DNA of 64,000 nt from NCBI GenBank assembly GCA_022496805.1, contig CM040085.1, forward strand, positions 21,233,811 to 21,297,810. Direction: 5' to 3'. The position numbers were made by a program, and so were the translations under genes. Shown piece by piece: positions 20,062 through 30,702 of this stretch. How positions within the stretch are numbered: the stretch's first letter is position 1; each line of letters starts with the position of its first letter. The notes under the pieces were generated by a model. It made no database searches. It was not told the origin of the DNA and saw only the letters and a program-made list of their open reading frames with translations. The stretch is from Pohlia nutans (taxonomy: Eukaryota; Streptophyta; Bryopsida; Bryales; Mniaceae).

Positions 20062-20418
20062 TCAAGGGCTGGGACGTGGGGGAGTAAGAGCGAGCACTTG
20101 GACGTCCCAGTTGCGAGGATCATCAGGGTCGGGCCACAACACCACCACATCGCCGTGCTGCACATGGATTTCCGTCGCCTGCCCATCCGCAGTCTGGATG
20201 CGAATGTCCTGCTGCGCTTCGTCCAGATCGACAGTCATCACGTCCGTCGCCACTTTCACGTTCTTGTCGCCCACCAGCACATCCACCACCAGCCTTGCCG
20301 GGTTTGAGATCGTCACTGTGGCCTCTGCAGGCGCTGCCGAGGTTGTGCACGCAGCAACCGCCACGAGCGCGGCCACCACGAGTCCCAGCAGGAGCGTCTT
20401 CTTCCCCACCATCGCCAT
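20062..20418 (-). CDS. Small secreted protein, paralogue 1
   Basis: 118 residues, single exon. The start is the ATG shared with both paralogues (MAMVGKKTLLLG) in context caccATGGcg. An upstream in-frame ATG six codons earlier is not conserved in the others. Residues about 8-30 form a hydrophobic signal peptide ending in Ala/Cys/Thr (VAACTTSAAP). The mature part is about 85 residues of alternating hydrophobic positions (ATVTISNPARLVVDVLVG, VMTVDLDE, IRIQTADGQ) and likely all-beta. It ends in an acidic Pro-Asp loop (WPDPDDP) and a proline-rich tail. No family is recognised. GC content is far above the surroundings. It is transcribed away from paralogue 2, which lies head-to-head about 0.9 kb away. 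Confidence 0.7.
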   Translation of the reverse strand: MAMVGKKTLLLGLVVAALVAVAACTTSAAPAEATVTISNPARLVVDVLVGDKNVKVATDVMTVDLDEAQQDIRIQTADGQATEIHVQHGDVVVLWPDPDDPRNWDVQVLALTPPRPSP

Positions 20419-20473
20419 GGTGATCGATCGATGCATGAATTATGAAACTGGGATACGTTGTCGAGGAAATCGA

Positions 20474-20557
20474 AGCCTTTTTATGGAGGAGAATCACAAT
20501 GGTATCAAGAGGGTGACTGGGTTCAAAGGACAATGTTCAACACTACTGTTGTGATTA
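20474..20557 (-). promoter_or_regulatory. Promoter of secreted-protein paralogue 1
   Basis: On the minus strand a TATA-like ccataaaaaggcttcg lies about 60 bp upstream of the ATG. Farther upstream is a conserved taatcacaacagtagtgttg block. Both are preserved in position and sequence at the two paralogues. Confidence 0.55.
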
Positions 20558-21183
20558 GATCTAATTGCGTGAATCACAACATACATGCAATTCGTGCACG
20601 AAATGAAGTTCGATCACTTTCAAAGCATGTTGGTCCTTTGAGATTGTGTAGCGTCATCCAATATTTCTAAGCTAGAAGAATCTTAATATGTGCTTACGAT
20701 TGTTTGCACAGATGCCTTTGAACAGCCATGCCGCTGCATGCAATTAATTTGGGTTTCTTTTGCCAGAGATATTAATTCACGTGAATGAGAAGCAAAGAAA
20801 GGTTTAATTAATTAGTGCAGGACAGACATGCATGTCAAATGAGCAAATTAGCTGTGAAGGCGTACAGGTGGACAGCTAGCATTTCAATTGCACTGCCGTG
20901 TGGTTTGCTTCAGCTTCCACAATTCCATTGTGAGTAGTCCTTACTATGCTAATGTACGCATGAACAGCACCTAAATAAAGACGTGCAACAAAAAGAATTA
21001 AATACCTGTTCGGAACCCATGATGATATGTGCTCTTCCGTGATTAAATTGGTTTAACACCATCCCGGCCGTGCCCATTGCACGTACTTACACAGAATTGT
21101 AACGTTTGTTAGTAGCTCCTTCGATTCCACTCAAATGTGTGATACGGTATTAATTTTGGGAATTGCATGTATGCTGTGATCTC

Positions 21184-21233
21184 ATCACAACAATAGTGTT
21201 GTTGTCCTTTGCATCTTCTCTTCCATAAAAAGG
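21184..21233 (+). promoter_or_regulatory. Promoter of secreted-protein paralogue 2
   Basis: The palindromic atcacaacaatagtgttgtt is followed after about 15 bp by the TATA-like ccataaaaaggcttcg. This is the same arrangement as at paralogues 1 and 3. Confidence 0.55.
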
Positions 21234-21336
21234 CTTCGTTTTCATCGACAATGCATCCCAGTTTCGAGTTCTACATAATTCACGCATCTCAGTGCCTTGC
21301 TATCTAAGTCAGTCTGATCGATCACAAGAACTCACC

Positions 21337-21690
21337 ATGGCGATGGTGGGGAAGAAGACGCTCCTGCTGGGACTCGTGGTGGCCGCGCTCGTGGCGGCCG
21401 CTGCGTGCACAACCTCGGCAGCGCCTGCAGAGGCCACAGTGACGATCTCAAACCCGGCAAGGCTGGTGGTGGATGTGCTGGTGGGCGACAAGAACGTGAA
21501 AGTGACGACGGACGTGATGACTATCGATCTGGACGAAGCACAGCAGGAGATTCTCATCCAGACTGCGGACGGGCAGGTAACGGAAGTCCATGTGCAGGAC
21601 GGAGACGTGGTAGTGTTGGAGCCCGACCCTGATGATACTGCTCGCATCAGCATTTTGGTCACTCTTGAGCCCCCACAATCCAGCCCTTGA
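21337..21690 (+). CDS. Small secreted protein, paralogue 2
   Basis: 117 residues, single exon, nearly identical to paralogue 1 over the signal peptide and beta-rich core (TISNPARLVVDVLVGDKNVK, QTADGQVTEVHVQDGDVVVL) and diverging after the EPDPDD loop. The start at caccATGGcg is chosen by conservation; an upstream in-frame ATG adds 15 residues absent elsewhere. The predicted product is exported and cleaved after the Ala/Cys-rich signal. Function is unknown. It is divergently oriented to paralogue 1 with about 0.9 kb between starts. A CACTA-type MITE begins 18 bp after its stop codon, inside the likely 3' UTR. Confidence 0.72.
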   Translation: MAMVGKKTLLLGLVVAALVAAAACTTSAAPAEATVTISNPARLVVDVLVGDKNVKVTTDVMTIDLDEAQQEILIQTADGQVTEVHVQDGDVVVLEPDPDDTARISILVTLEPPQSSP

Positions 21691-21708
21691 GTCCACTTAA
21701 ATTACTGT

Positions 21709-21860
21709 CGCTACAAGGGGTAGGTGAGTCAAACGGCACCACTTCGCACTCATTGTCCAGGCGCTTAAGACTTGGTGAGTGCAATTCGTCACGTAAGACA
21801 AGTGTGTACAGTGAACTCTGACAGTGTTTTGAGTGAGAAGCGACGCCTTTGCTGGTAGTG
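21709..21860. mobile_element. CACTA-type MITE, 152 bp, 3' of paralogue 2
   Basis: The ends CGCTACAAGGGGTAGG (mutated CACTA) and gctggtagtg are inverted, with gagtcaaacggcaccacttc and agtgagaagcgacgcctttg inside. It is homologous, in inverse orientation, to the element at 31678-31837. It lies in the probable 3' UTR of paralogue 2. Confidence 0.6.
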
Positions 21861-21954
21861 TCTTCGACGTCGATATATGTTTGCCGTGCAGTAATCCATC
21901 GGCATCCCCGTCTCGGGCTCCTGATGGTTCTCAGGGTGTAGATTACTCATATAT

Positions 21955-22075
21955 ATAGAACTCTGGTACTACAACCGGCGAGAATAAAGAGTCCGTTCGT
22001 CTATAAGAGCGTTGTTGGTAGGCCCCCGTGGCCTAGATAGACTCTTCTTTGGAGTACTACCTACTGTAAGTTATA
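21955..22075. repeat. Dispersed repeat, family copy 2
   Basis: Contains gaactctggtactac, ggcgagaataaagagtccgt and, inverted, tagactcttcttt. Related to the copies at 6.2 and 36.3 kb. Confidence 0.45.
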
Positions 22076-22079
22076 TAAA

Positions 22080-23619
22080 TACAATTGACATTGTTGTGAT
22101 GAGGTATTACTTATAGTGGTGTGTTTTTATTTGTATTTGTATTTGTATTTATTATTTATTTTATAAATAATGTTGGTATTTATTTATAAAGGATATATAT
22201 ATATATATGTATGTATATACGGTATATAAATTTTTAATTTTTTTAATTTTTAAATTTGTATATTAGCTTTTTCTTTTTCATATGAAGAATTGTCTAGTCT
22301 ACAATTGTTGGTTGGTTGTTCTCTATAGGGTGAAAGCATGGTAAACTGAACCACTTGTGATCCCTGTGAAGAAGCAACAATGTAAGGTCCAAAAATCCAT
22401 TAAATTTTTATTTTTTGTGAATTTTTATTTTTGAATAAAATAAAAGATACAATGTTTAACAAAGTCTAACCAAAAAAATTGAAAAGAAACATGTTCAATA
22501 AGTATTTATGTGTGTTATAGTAAGGTTAAAGCGGTTAAAATTAGAAAAGTAGTTTTGACCGAATTGAAAAGTAGATATAAAACATGTTGAAATTGCATTA
22601 AATATTTATTTTTTCAAGAATTTTTTTCTTTGGAGCCCTCCAATGCACAATGAACTTATAGAATATATAATCTATATTCATATTGAACATGATTCAATTC
22701 ATCAAATTTTCTTCTGAAATTTGTTTTAGACATTTGTTTTCAAACTTTACTTTTACTTTTATTTTTTTAATATTTTAATTTGAAACTTTCAATTGGATTG
22801 AAGTACCTAATAATACTATGGAGGGCTCTACCAAATTAGAACTTAAATATATGAATTTTTAGTGGTAATTTATGGCCTTTGACCAAGAAAATTGTAATTT
22901 CAACACTAAAAATGACTTTAATGGTTCAGTTTATTGTGCTTTCACCATATTTTCCTTTTATTAAGAATGATGTGGCAGAGATATCTTGTACAGATATTAT
23001 GTATGTTAGTCATGCATTGTTTGACTTGTTTGTTTGGTCTTTTGAATGTATTTTTTTCATCGTTTTATTGATAGTTCATGTATTCCACCTTTAACTCCAG
23101 CGGTGAGTACTACTAATGGTGCAACTTGCCATTCTTCATTTCTCAGTTGGTATATTAGGACATCATATTTTGTGATTTTGTCTTCAATTTTTGAAAAAAC
23201 ATGTGGAGGGAGAATAGGTCTATGTGCACGACATAATTTTCACTTTGAAATCCATAATTTTCACTTTGAAATCCCTGTAATACTTTTCAAATTGATGGAC
23301 TCTGAGCAGAGTTAGACACTTCACATAATGGATCTTGGAAACCACGATCAACTTACACCAGAACTACAATCAACACCGGAACCACACTGCACAAAAAATT
23401 AAAATTAAAATAATATAATATAATATAATATAATATATGTATGATTTAATTACCTACAGATTGAAATATCTATAATAAAATAACAAAAAATAAGAAATAG
23501 ATAATTTAATAAAGTTTTACACTCATTCTTTCAATCTATAACAGCAAATAACAAAATTAAACACAAAAATAAATAATGTAAATAAAAAGCAAATACAACA
23601 AGAAGATAAAAAAATTTAA
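22080..23619. other. AT-rich, no gene recognised
   Basis: Very AT-rich with short TA runs near 22195. A small direct repeat, cataattttcactttgaaat, occurs twice near 23233-23272, and taatataatataatataata lies near 23411. Short open frames are not distinguishable from chance. Confidence 0.5.
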
Positions 23620-24762
23620 ATGGGCAATGGTCTGATATGGGTACCCCAAAAAGTCCTTTGAATTCTAAAATCAACCTCTAAGGCAACTTTAAATAAGTCC
23701 CTTTCTAAAACCAAATAAAAAATGAATCGACCGGATGTGGTTTTGATTTCTTATACTCATGCAATACACAAAAAAAATTCACGTAAAAATTGAAGAGGTT
23801 TAAAGATTTTAAAAGAGACTTTTTGTACAAAAATCACAATCTGTCCCAGGTGCTTAAAGAAATCCAAAACATTTGTTTAAAATATCCAGTGACATCATTT
23901 TGGTACCAATTTTTGATATGAAGTACATTTAGATATGTGTTATTTGAAATGATTAATTTGAACGATTAAAAATATTATTTATTTTGTACTACAATGCCTG
24001 AAAATGCTAATTTTTGGCAATTTTTTGCATAAAGCATAAATACATGAAAATTAATATATTCAATTAAAAATTTGAACTTGAATTAAAGTATTTCATGTCA
24101 TCTAGGTGTGGATATTTATTTAATTTAAAATAGTTAGTTTTATGTAATTGAAATGGACAAATTTGTCGAAATTTCAAATTTTCAAAATTTTGAACATATA
24201 GTTGTTTTTCAAAATTTTGACAAATTTGTCCATTTTAATTGACCAAAATTATAAATAAAAATATTCACACCTAGATGACACAAAATACTTTAATTCTAGT
24301 TCAAATTTTTAATTGAATATATTAATTTTCATGTATTAATGCTTTATGCAAAAAATTACCAAAAATTAGCATTTGCAGGCATTGTAGTACAAAATAAATA
24401 ATATTTTTAATCGTTCAAATTAATCATTTCAAATAACACATATCTAAATGTACTTCATATCAAAAATTGGTACCAAAATGACGCTATTAGATATTTTAAA
24501 CAAATGTTTTGGATTTCTTTAAGCAACTGAGACAGATTGTGATTTTTGTACAAAAAGTCTCTTTTAAAATCTTTAAACCTATTCAATTTTTACGTTCACG
24601 GATTTTTTTTTTGTGTACTGCATGAGTGTAGGAAATCAAAACCACATCCGGTCGATTCATTTTTTATTTTGTTTTAAAAAGGAACTTATTCAAAGTTGCC
24701 TTAGAGGCTGATTTTAGAATTCAAAGGGCTTTTCATGGTACCTATATGAGAACATTTCCCTA
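23620..24762. repeat. 1.1 kb foldback with about 0.55 kb near-perfect inverted arms
   Basis: The left arm from about 23620 to about 24175 is mirrored by the right arm from about 24205 to 24762. Examples are ccggatgtggttttgatttc versus gaaatcaaaaccacatccgg, and ggacaaatttgtc near the centre. Only scattered mismatches separate the arms and the loop is a few tens of bases. A transcript would form a long double-stranded hairpin. No ORF is inside. It could be a large foldback transposon or a young inverted duplication. Confidence 0.8.
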
Positions 24763-25029
24763 TTAGTTGTTTTGATAGTATGTTTGGCATGTAGCAACAT
24801 AGTGATGTTCGCTGTAGTGTGTTCTCTAATGCAATGAACATATGCTAGCATTTATTTTAGCTAGATCATATGTTGTTTGTGATTCACATACACTTCAAGG
24901 AAAATGATCTTTTCTCACTGCTATTTTGAGCCATTTCAGAGTTGGTGAGTGCAATTGGTCACATAAGACAAAGTTGGTCAGTGAATGAAAAACGACCAAT
25001 TTCAGGTTTGTAAAGACAAGCTTCACAAG

Positions 25030-25166
25030 CAAAAAAACACTCCGCATGAACTTTTCTTTGTTAGAATTTGTAAAACAATAACTTCAAATTGAATAAATGA
25101 TTTGAACCAAGTAATTTGGGACAATTTGTTTTCTCAAAAACATCATCTATTATGGGACGGAGGGAG
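25030..25166. mobile_element. Stowaway-like MITE, only one clear end
   Basis: The right terminus tatgggacggagggag followed by TA is the inverse of the typical CTCCCTCCGTCCCATA Stowaway end. The opposite end is degraded or missing, so the left limit is approximate. Confidence 0.45.
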
Positions 25167-25308
25167 TAGATATTTTCATTCACCATTTTCGCACATTCAT
25201 CCATCACATTATCTATCAATAGAAAAAACATCCAAATGTCCGAGCAGTATTGCATTTGAGGCTGATCAACAGTAAATCACTGAGACCAAAACTGAACACA
25301 ACAACATT

Positions 25309-25740
25309 GACACATGCAGCACAATCATTCTGATCAAGGAGCAAAAAATGGAATAAAAACACACAACAGCTAGAGAGCCCTCACTGGTGGTTCTGTGGCT
25401 GCAATCGAACAGAAAAACGAAAAGACGACTCAATGTTATCATTATTTTCCTTGCTCGATAGAATTATTATATTTCTCGATCTGAATACTCACTCACTCAT
25501 TGAAACTCTGACACATGCAGCACAAGCATTCCGATTAAGGAGCGCGCACAAAATTCATTCCAAAGTGGAATAAAATCACATAACAGCTCTAGAGAGAGTC
25601 CTCGGTTCTGTCATTTCTGCGGCAATCCAACAGATAAACGAAGAGATCGATGACTCTGTATTACTATTTACCTTGCTCAATAGAATTATTATGTTTCGCG
25701 ATCTGAATACTCACGCACTGCGAGTCATTGAAACTCTGAA
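25309..25740. repeat. Tandem duplication of the 3' flank of paralogue 3
   Basis: Two diverged head-to-tail copies (about 25309-25507 and 25508-25737) share gacacatgcagcacaa, tagaattattat, gatctgaatactcac and cattgaaactctga. They lie directly downstream of paralogue 3 on its strand and are probably a duplicated 3' UTR. Confidence 0.55.
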
Positions 25741-25756
25741 TGAGCCTTCCATGTTC

Positions 25757-26134
25757 CTAACGGCCGGATGATGGCGGAGACGGGATGCCCGGTTTCATGG
25801 AAGAAAAGCTGGGCTTTGCGGCGGTCAGACTGAGCACTTGGACCGTAATGTTGCCAGGGTCCGCAGGGTCGGGATACACCACCACCACGTCGCCGTTCTG
25901 CACATGGACTTCCGTCACTTGCCCGTCCGCAGTCTGGATGAGAATGTCCTGCTGCTCGTCGTCCAGGTTAACAGTCATCACGTCCGTCGTCACTTTCACG
26001 TCCTCGTCGCCCACCACCACATCCACCACCAGCCCTGCCGGGTTTGAGATCGTCACTGTGGCGCTCGTGGTGCACGCCACGAGCGCGGCCACAATGAGTC
26101 CCAGCAGGAGCGTCCTCTTCCCCACCGTCGCCAT
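25757..26134 (-). CDS. Small secreted protein, paralogue 3
   Basis: 125 residues, single exon, starting MATVGKRTLLLG at the conserved caccATGGcg-like position. The signal peptide is shorter than in the others, lacking the Ala-rich insert before the mature start (VACTTSATVTIS). The beta-rich core is conserved (TISNPAGLVVDVVVGDEDVK, QTADGQVTEVHVQNGDVVVV). The C-terminus is longer and Ser/Pro-rich (KPSFSSMKPGIPSPPSSG). All three copies are intact, which suggests they are or were recently under selection. Function is unknown. Confidence 0.72.
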   Translation of the reverse strand: MATVGKRTLLLGLIVAALVACTTSATVTISNPAGLVVDVVVGDEDVKVTTDVMTVNLDDEQQDILIQTADGQVTEVHVQNGDVVVVYPDPADPGNITVQVLSLTAAKPSFSSMKPGIPSPPSSGR

Positions 26135-26201
26135 GGTGATCGATCAGAAGCGTTGTCGAAGAAACTGAAACTGGGATGCGTTGTCGAGGATTCAACGAAG
26201 C

Positions 26202-26277
26202 CTCTTTATATAACAGAAGGTCCACAATGGTCAGAAGAGGCCGGGTTCAATGGTCAACAACACTTCTGTTGTGATTA
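26202..26277 (-). promoter_or_regulatory. Promoter of secreted-protein paralogue 3
   Basis: On the minus strand the palindromic taatcacaacagaagtgttg is followed downstream by a better TATA box, gttatataaagaggcttcg. This is the same layout as at paralogues 1 and 2. Confidence 0.55.
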
Positions 26278-26279
26278 GA

Positions 26280-27654
26280 CCACATCATACTCAATCAATT
26301 CGTGCACGAAATATATGGAGTTCCACTGTTCGATCATTTTTTTAAGTCCGTTTTTTCTGATGCTTGTTTGAGATTGTGAAACGCTGTGCTTACCATTCTT
26401 TGATTACTCACTTTCTGTCGCAATCTGGAAATTTACAAGACGTGGATATCTGAGTGGATGAGGAAAAGAAATATTAAGTCCCGGACGCACAGACATGCAC
26501 CCGGCATGTCGGAGGGGCAAATTATCTGTGTGGATCATATGCCCAACACGTCAAATCGCACTGCCGTGTAGTTCCACAATTCCCTCCTAAGCAGTCCTCC
26601 TGAAAATGCACGCATGAACAGCCGAAGAGGTCTGAGGTCCTTTGTGTAATTCGGGATACGCGTGCGTGCAAAGGGTATTTAAATGGGCTATCACATAACT
26701 GGAATATTCGATGTATATTCTAGGATATTCAAGGTATATTTTAAATAGATTCTTAAATTATTTTCAATTTGAATTGAAAGTATCCTATATTACATTGAAT
26801 ATTTATAATTATGTAGAAATTTTACCTCTCAATGAATAAAATGGACCCTATATTTGAACTCACGCTGTTTTATAATATTTTGACCGTGAACCCTAGGGAA
26901 GAGGTGCAAGAAAAACTGATCGAATTCAAGGTTTCACCACTAGCATGCAAGGTTGTCATATTGGGTGGGTTTGGATCATCAGAAGTGTCCTTTGGAAGCA
27001 GACAGGCCAACAAAACGATCTGTTAGGGTTGAACAAAGGTGGGTTTCAATAAGAATATTTTGTGAACGTATTCAAATACTCTAAGAAAGAGCTCTTGTTT
27101 TCTTACATGATGGAACTGCGCAAGATCAACCCCGCCGTGTCTATTGCATACTTTTCAAAGAATTTTACTTCTTCCACTCAAATACATATCGTTTTGGCCT
27201 CAAATGCATGGACTTTTGTTCAAACAACTGAATTGTGAAAATTCCTATCATGCATTTTTGTTTAGAACTGTGGTAGATCAAATCAATTGGAAAACTCTTC
27301 TGTGAATCGAATTCGTTTCAGAGACTTAGAATAACGTTTTCGTTGAAACATAGTAACAATTTGCCATTCATGCAATGCTCAACTCAGCGAACATTGTTCA
27401 CTGAATCAGTTAAAATTGCGAATTTTCAAAAGGATTGGCACTATCCCTGGAAGCTTGATCAGACTCATATCAGTTCTAGTTTTTTGGAGCTTTAATTGTG
27501 CACTTGAAACATGCCATCCTCTGAAACGTAAGATCATTTTCCGGGGATTTTAAAACGAACTCGTTGAAATTCTCTGCTGGAGGGAAGACACGGACCGAAG
27601 CCATCGACCCTTATTAAGTGTGAGCTCAACAGCTCAAGGCCAAAAGAACTACCC
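26280..27654. other. Upstream homology to paralogue 1, then no gene
   Basis: From 26280 to about 26625 the sequence is diverged but alignable with the upstream flank of paralogue 1 (20558-20970), for example caattcgtgcacgaaat, gagattgtg and gcacgcatgaacagc. The rest is AT-rich with nothing recognised. Confidence 0.45.
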
Positions 27655-27960
27655 TCAGCGCAACACAACAACATTCTTTTGACAACAGACAAGATTTCAT
27701 TCCGCCCAAGGAGCACAAAATCCATTCCAAACGGGAATAATAGATGAATTAAAAAAATCCTCCTACGAATCCTGGGTTCAAGCAGGAGACTGCTCAGTAT
27801 TCTTATTTACTTTGGTCGACATTATAAATCCGTGAACACGCACTGCTGGTCATTGAATCTCCGATTCAGCGTTCAATTGCACCAGCTCCATAGCGCCATA
27901 GCGAACACCTGCACCGACATGGCATGGCAAATATGGCCAATTAACATCGATCTTACTCAG
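27655..27960 (-). pseudogene. Relic of the secreted-protein family (3' flank only)
   Basis: It contains blocks seen downstream of the intact copies: aaggagcacaaaatccattccaa, gactgctcagtattcttatttac, tcgacattata, gtcattgaatctc and agcgccatagcgaacacctg. No coding part remains next to it, so it appears to be a decayed fourth copy. Confidence 0.4.
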
Positions 27961-28096
27961 TGCCCGGAACTATCTTGAATTGAATTCTACAAAGCGGGGT
28001 TAATTTCCAAACTACAAATCGATGGAGCGGGTATGTGTAGCCGAACAGAACCTGAAGCTCAGTTTCTTATCTCCAGTTTACGAAAATACATCTTAG

Positions 28097-28561
28097 CCCC
28101 TAAAGAACCGAGAAGCCCAAATTGGACCTCATGTTTTATTTTAGCAATTTTCAGTAGGTCCTATGTGGACTTCCTTTTATCCAAATTTATATGTTTGAGG
28201 AATGGCCTGATATGGGTATCAATTTTACGCATCTCCCATAGTGCACATGACTTATGTCTAACTCATTTTATGTGTGCTAGAAATTCCGTCTTTAACACCA
28301 TGTATATAGTTGCAGCCATGGTGCCTATAACACCCTCTAATTTTTGATATTTTCCAATGTTTATTCCTTACCAAAAAGATATTTCTCGAAAATCATACTA
28401 TTTTTGGAGGGGATACCTCTATAAGCCCATCACCCATTTTTTTACCAATTATGCATTCAATGTTCTTCATTGATTCCATTGATATAAAATTTGGTCCTAT
28501 CTAAATTACATTTTCCATGATCGATTGAATATGTCATTTTAAAACCATAAATCCTTAGGGG
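28097..28561. mobile_element. TTAA-type MITE, 465 bp, degenerate left flank
   Basis: The left end CCCCTAAAGAACCGAG follows TTAG (mutated TTAA); the right end ccttagggg is followed by TTAA. Its interior shares tgttcttcattgatt and gatataaaatttg with the elements at 1.4 and 29.7 kb. Confidence 0.6.
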
Positions 28562-29265
28562 TTAAATACCTCTTCAGAAACTGCGGGTCCAGCTCCGGCC
28601 ATGACATGAGATGACGCTTGAAAACGAAGCTTCTCTCGGAGGGTACGTCGAAGGGAACGTCATCGATTTGTGGTTTCAGACGGTATGAGTTTTAGAATTC
28701 ATGATGCGCAAGGGTTTAACATCGATCAGACGGTGCATATATGCGCATTCTATTTGCGCTGCCACCTTACGTTTCGGGTAGTGGAAATCGACCTTACGTT
28801 TCGGCCGGCTTACTAACTTACTAACTCTTGGTTGCGCGCATGCATGCCATGCAACTCTTGCTATCTGCAACGTCAGTATACGTGCGGCGCTCAAGCTCCT
28901 CATGGATGTCGATACCATTGTTTCAACAGTGCGTCCACTGTTTGGTAGAGATTCCGCGATTCTAATCCAAAGTTGCTAATTCGCGTTTCGGACTCTGTGT
29001 CTTTGAATTTGCGCCCCTGCGATTCAGTTGTTGAATGCTGGAATTATTGCATGCGCGCAAGACGTTCTCGTTTCGCTCTGTAATTGATTGTACCGCGGGA
29101 GCTGAATATATGCAGAGCTGGCGTGGAAATGTTGGCACTTCGATGGGAACGTTGTCGATGAGAATTGTAGGGTTTTCACTTCCTTGATTTTATTTAGGTC
29201 CATGCACCGGAATCGATCTCCTTGCTACAAACGTCAGCGTAATTATGAATGATGAGTCGAGCTAG

Positions 29266-29630
29266 TTATGCCACAGCCGATGGCAGCGGCGATTCAACCG
29301 TCCTTGCACTGAAATCCTCAACCCCGTCAATGAAGTTACCGTTTCCAATACCAGGCATGTCAAAGAGAGGGCAACCTGCCGACATGATGGAGCGGCGCTG
29401 GTACGTTGCCAGATTGAAGTGCGCAAACTCGTCGTGAGTGGAGATGCGCAGCGGTTCTCCTCAGGTACATAACCGCCTTCACTTTCATCCCAATCTGATC
29501 CATGCCTCTCTAAAATCGAGATACAGGGAGCTTTAATTGTACACCAGTCTCGTCTATTACTTTCCTTTGTAAGCCGCCACTTGCAACACGTAGTAATATG
29601 AGCTCCACGCGTTACTAGTTTTACAAGCAA
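29266..29630 (-). pseudogene. Protein-like gene fragment, unrecognised
   Basis: The reading frame from about 29455 to the stop at 29266 has a very protein-like translation (ISTHDEFAHFNLATYQRR, then AGCPLFDMPGIGNGNF and VEDFSARTVESPLP). Upstream, another frame continues with ERHGSDWDESEGGYVPEE, and a small indel near 29460 would connect them. Alternatively an intron border lies there. The family is not recognised. It is GC-richer than its surroundings and stands alone without a promoter or upstream exons that can be identified. Confidence 0.3.
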
Positions 29631-29715
29631 ATTTATAGGTGATCGAGCTGGGTGTGCGAGATTGGAGAACTTAGGCTAAGTGCTGAAATATTAAAACCTC
29701 CATAACGTTTATTAA

Positions 29716-29912
29716 CTCGTAAAGGACCAAGAAGCTCAAAGCAGTTTTGAGTAAGTCTTTTGTGGACTTTCCTCTTGTTCAAATTTTTTGTTTCTTGACC
29801 AAATGATACAATGTCCTTCACTGATATAAAATTTGAATTCTACTTTTCACAATGGGATTAATTCTGAATTTGTCAAATGTTTTGAAACCATGAAATCTTG
29901 GTCCTTTAGGGG
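29716..29912. mobile_element. TTAA-flanked MITE, 197 bp
   Basis: TTAA at 29712-29715 and 29913-29916. The left end is CTCGTAAAGGACCAAGA and the right end is the inverse of CCCCTAAAGGACCAAGA. The interior is homologous to the 180 and 465 bp elements. Confidence 0.75.
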
Positions 29913-30078
29913 TTAAGGAGACAGCTAATGATCTGTGGACATGTGGGGTGAAGAAAATACTGCATTGTGTCAGAATATACAGCCACTTTGAACTTTGGAG
30001 ATTCGTGGAAAACACGGAATTCTGTGATGCCAGGGCTACAGCGGGCGAAGAGCAGCATGTGGAGCCGGGAATGGAGGA

Positions 30079-30540
30079 ATGTCGAAGGAGCAGGGTGACA
30101 TATGGGAAGTGGTGTCGGCGCTGGCGAATGCGCTGCAGGATGCGCGGAACCAGCTGGTGAATCTGATGAACACCTCCCGGGGCCACAGTCCAATGCGTTT
30201 GTACGGGGGCAGGACAAACTCATACGAGTCCTGCGAGTCGCGGTTCTCGAATCTGAGTCCTGGTCCACGCAGCATTGGCGTCATGCGCAACGTGCATCGC
30301 AGCCACGCGCACGGCCACGTCGCCTTCGGCCTGAACTCGGAGTTTCCCTTGCGTGCGGCCACCCCGAGTCGCCGTCGCCGCGCTCGGTCCGCGAGCATGG
30401 GCGCGCAGCGACCTGCTCGAGTCACGGCCGACACTGCAATTTCTCCCGGACGTTGCACTCACCCTCTGCATGCGAGGAGCCTCACTCCTCGGCGAGTCCA
30501 GGCAAGCTCCCTTATTTTCTTCCCAGGATGTATTAAATGA
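30079..30540 (+). CDS. Hypothetical 153-residue ORF in a GC-rich patch
   Basis: It starts with an ATG (MSKEQGDIWEVVSALANA). A helical N-terminus (about 1-33) is followed by an Arg/Ser-rich, disordered-looking remainder (ATPSRRRRARSAS). No known domain is recognised. The surrounding 500 bp is strongly GC-rich relative to its neighbours, which favours real or formerly real coding sequence. A second plus-strand frame is also open for 144 codons across the same DNA, so the frame choice is tentative. The ORF could be a captured gene fragment or a first exon. Confidence 0.3.
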   Translation: MSKEQGDIWEVVSALANALQDARNQLVNLMNTSRGHSPMRLYGGRTNSYESCESRFSNLSPGPRSIGVMRNVHRSHAHGHVAFGLNSEFPLRAATPSRRRRARSASMGAQRPARVTADTAISPGRCTHPLHARSLTPRRVQASSLIFFPGCIK

Positions 30541-30578
30541 TTAAATGTATTAAAACTGTCACAGGGAGATAAATACAA

Positions 30579-30702
30579 GATTCCCATATGGGAATCGCGG
30601 ACAAATTTCCCACAATTGTAACTTTCCCAGATAAAAATACACTACAATCATCCCAAGAAAATTACAATTGTGGGAAATTTGTCCCACTTCCCATATGAAA
30701 TC
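30579..30702. repeat. Short foldback (MITE-like hairpin)
   Basis: The arms ggacaaatttcccacaattg (from 30599) and caattgtgggaaatttgtcc (to 30684) are exact inverses over 23 bp. Imperfect pairing extends outward through the cccatatggga sequences. Confidence 0.65.

Noticed and set aside
20111..26168. Overlapping ORFs opposite or shifted to the three secreted-protein genes
   Set aside because: They recur at all three copies only because the DNA is duplicated and GC-rich; only one frame has a signal peptide and sensible residue pattern.
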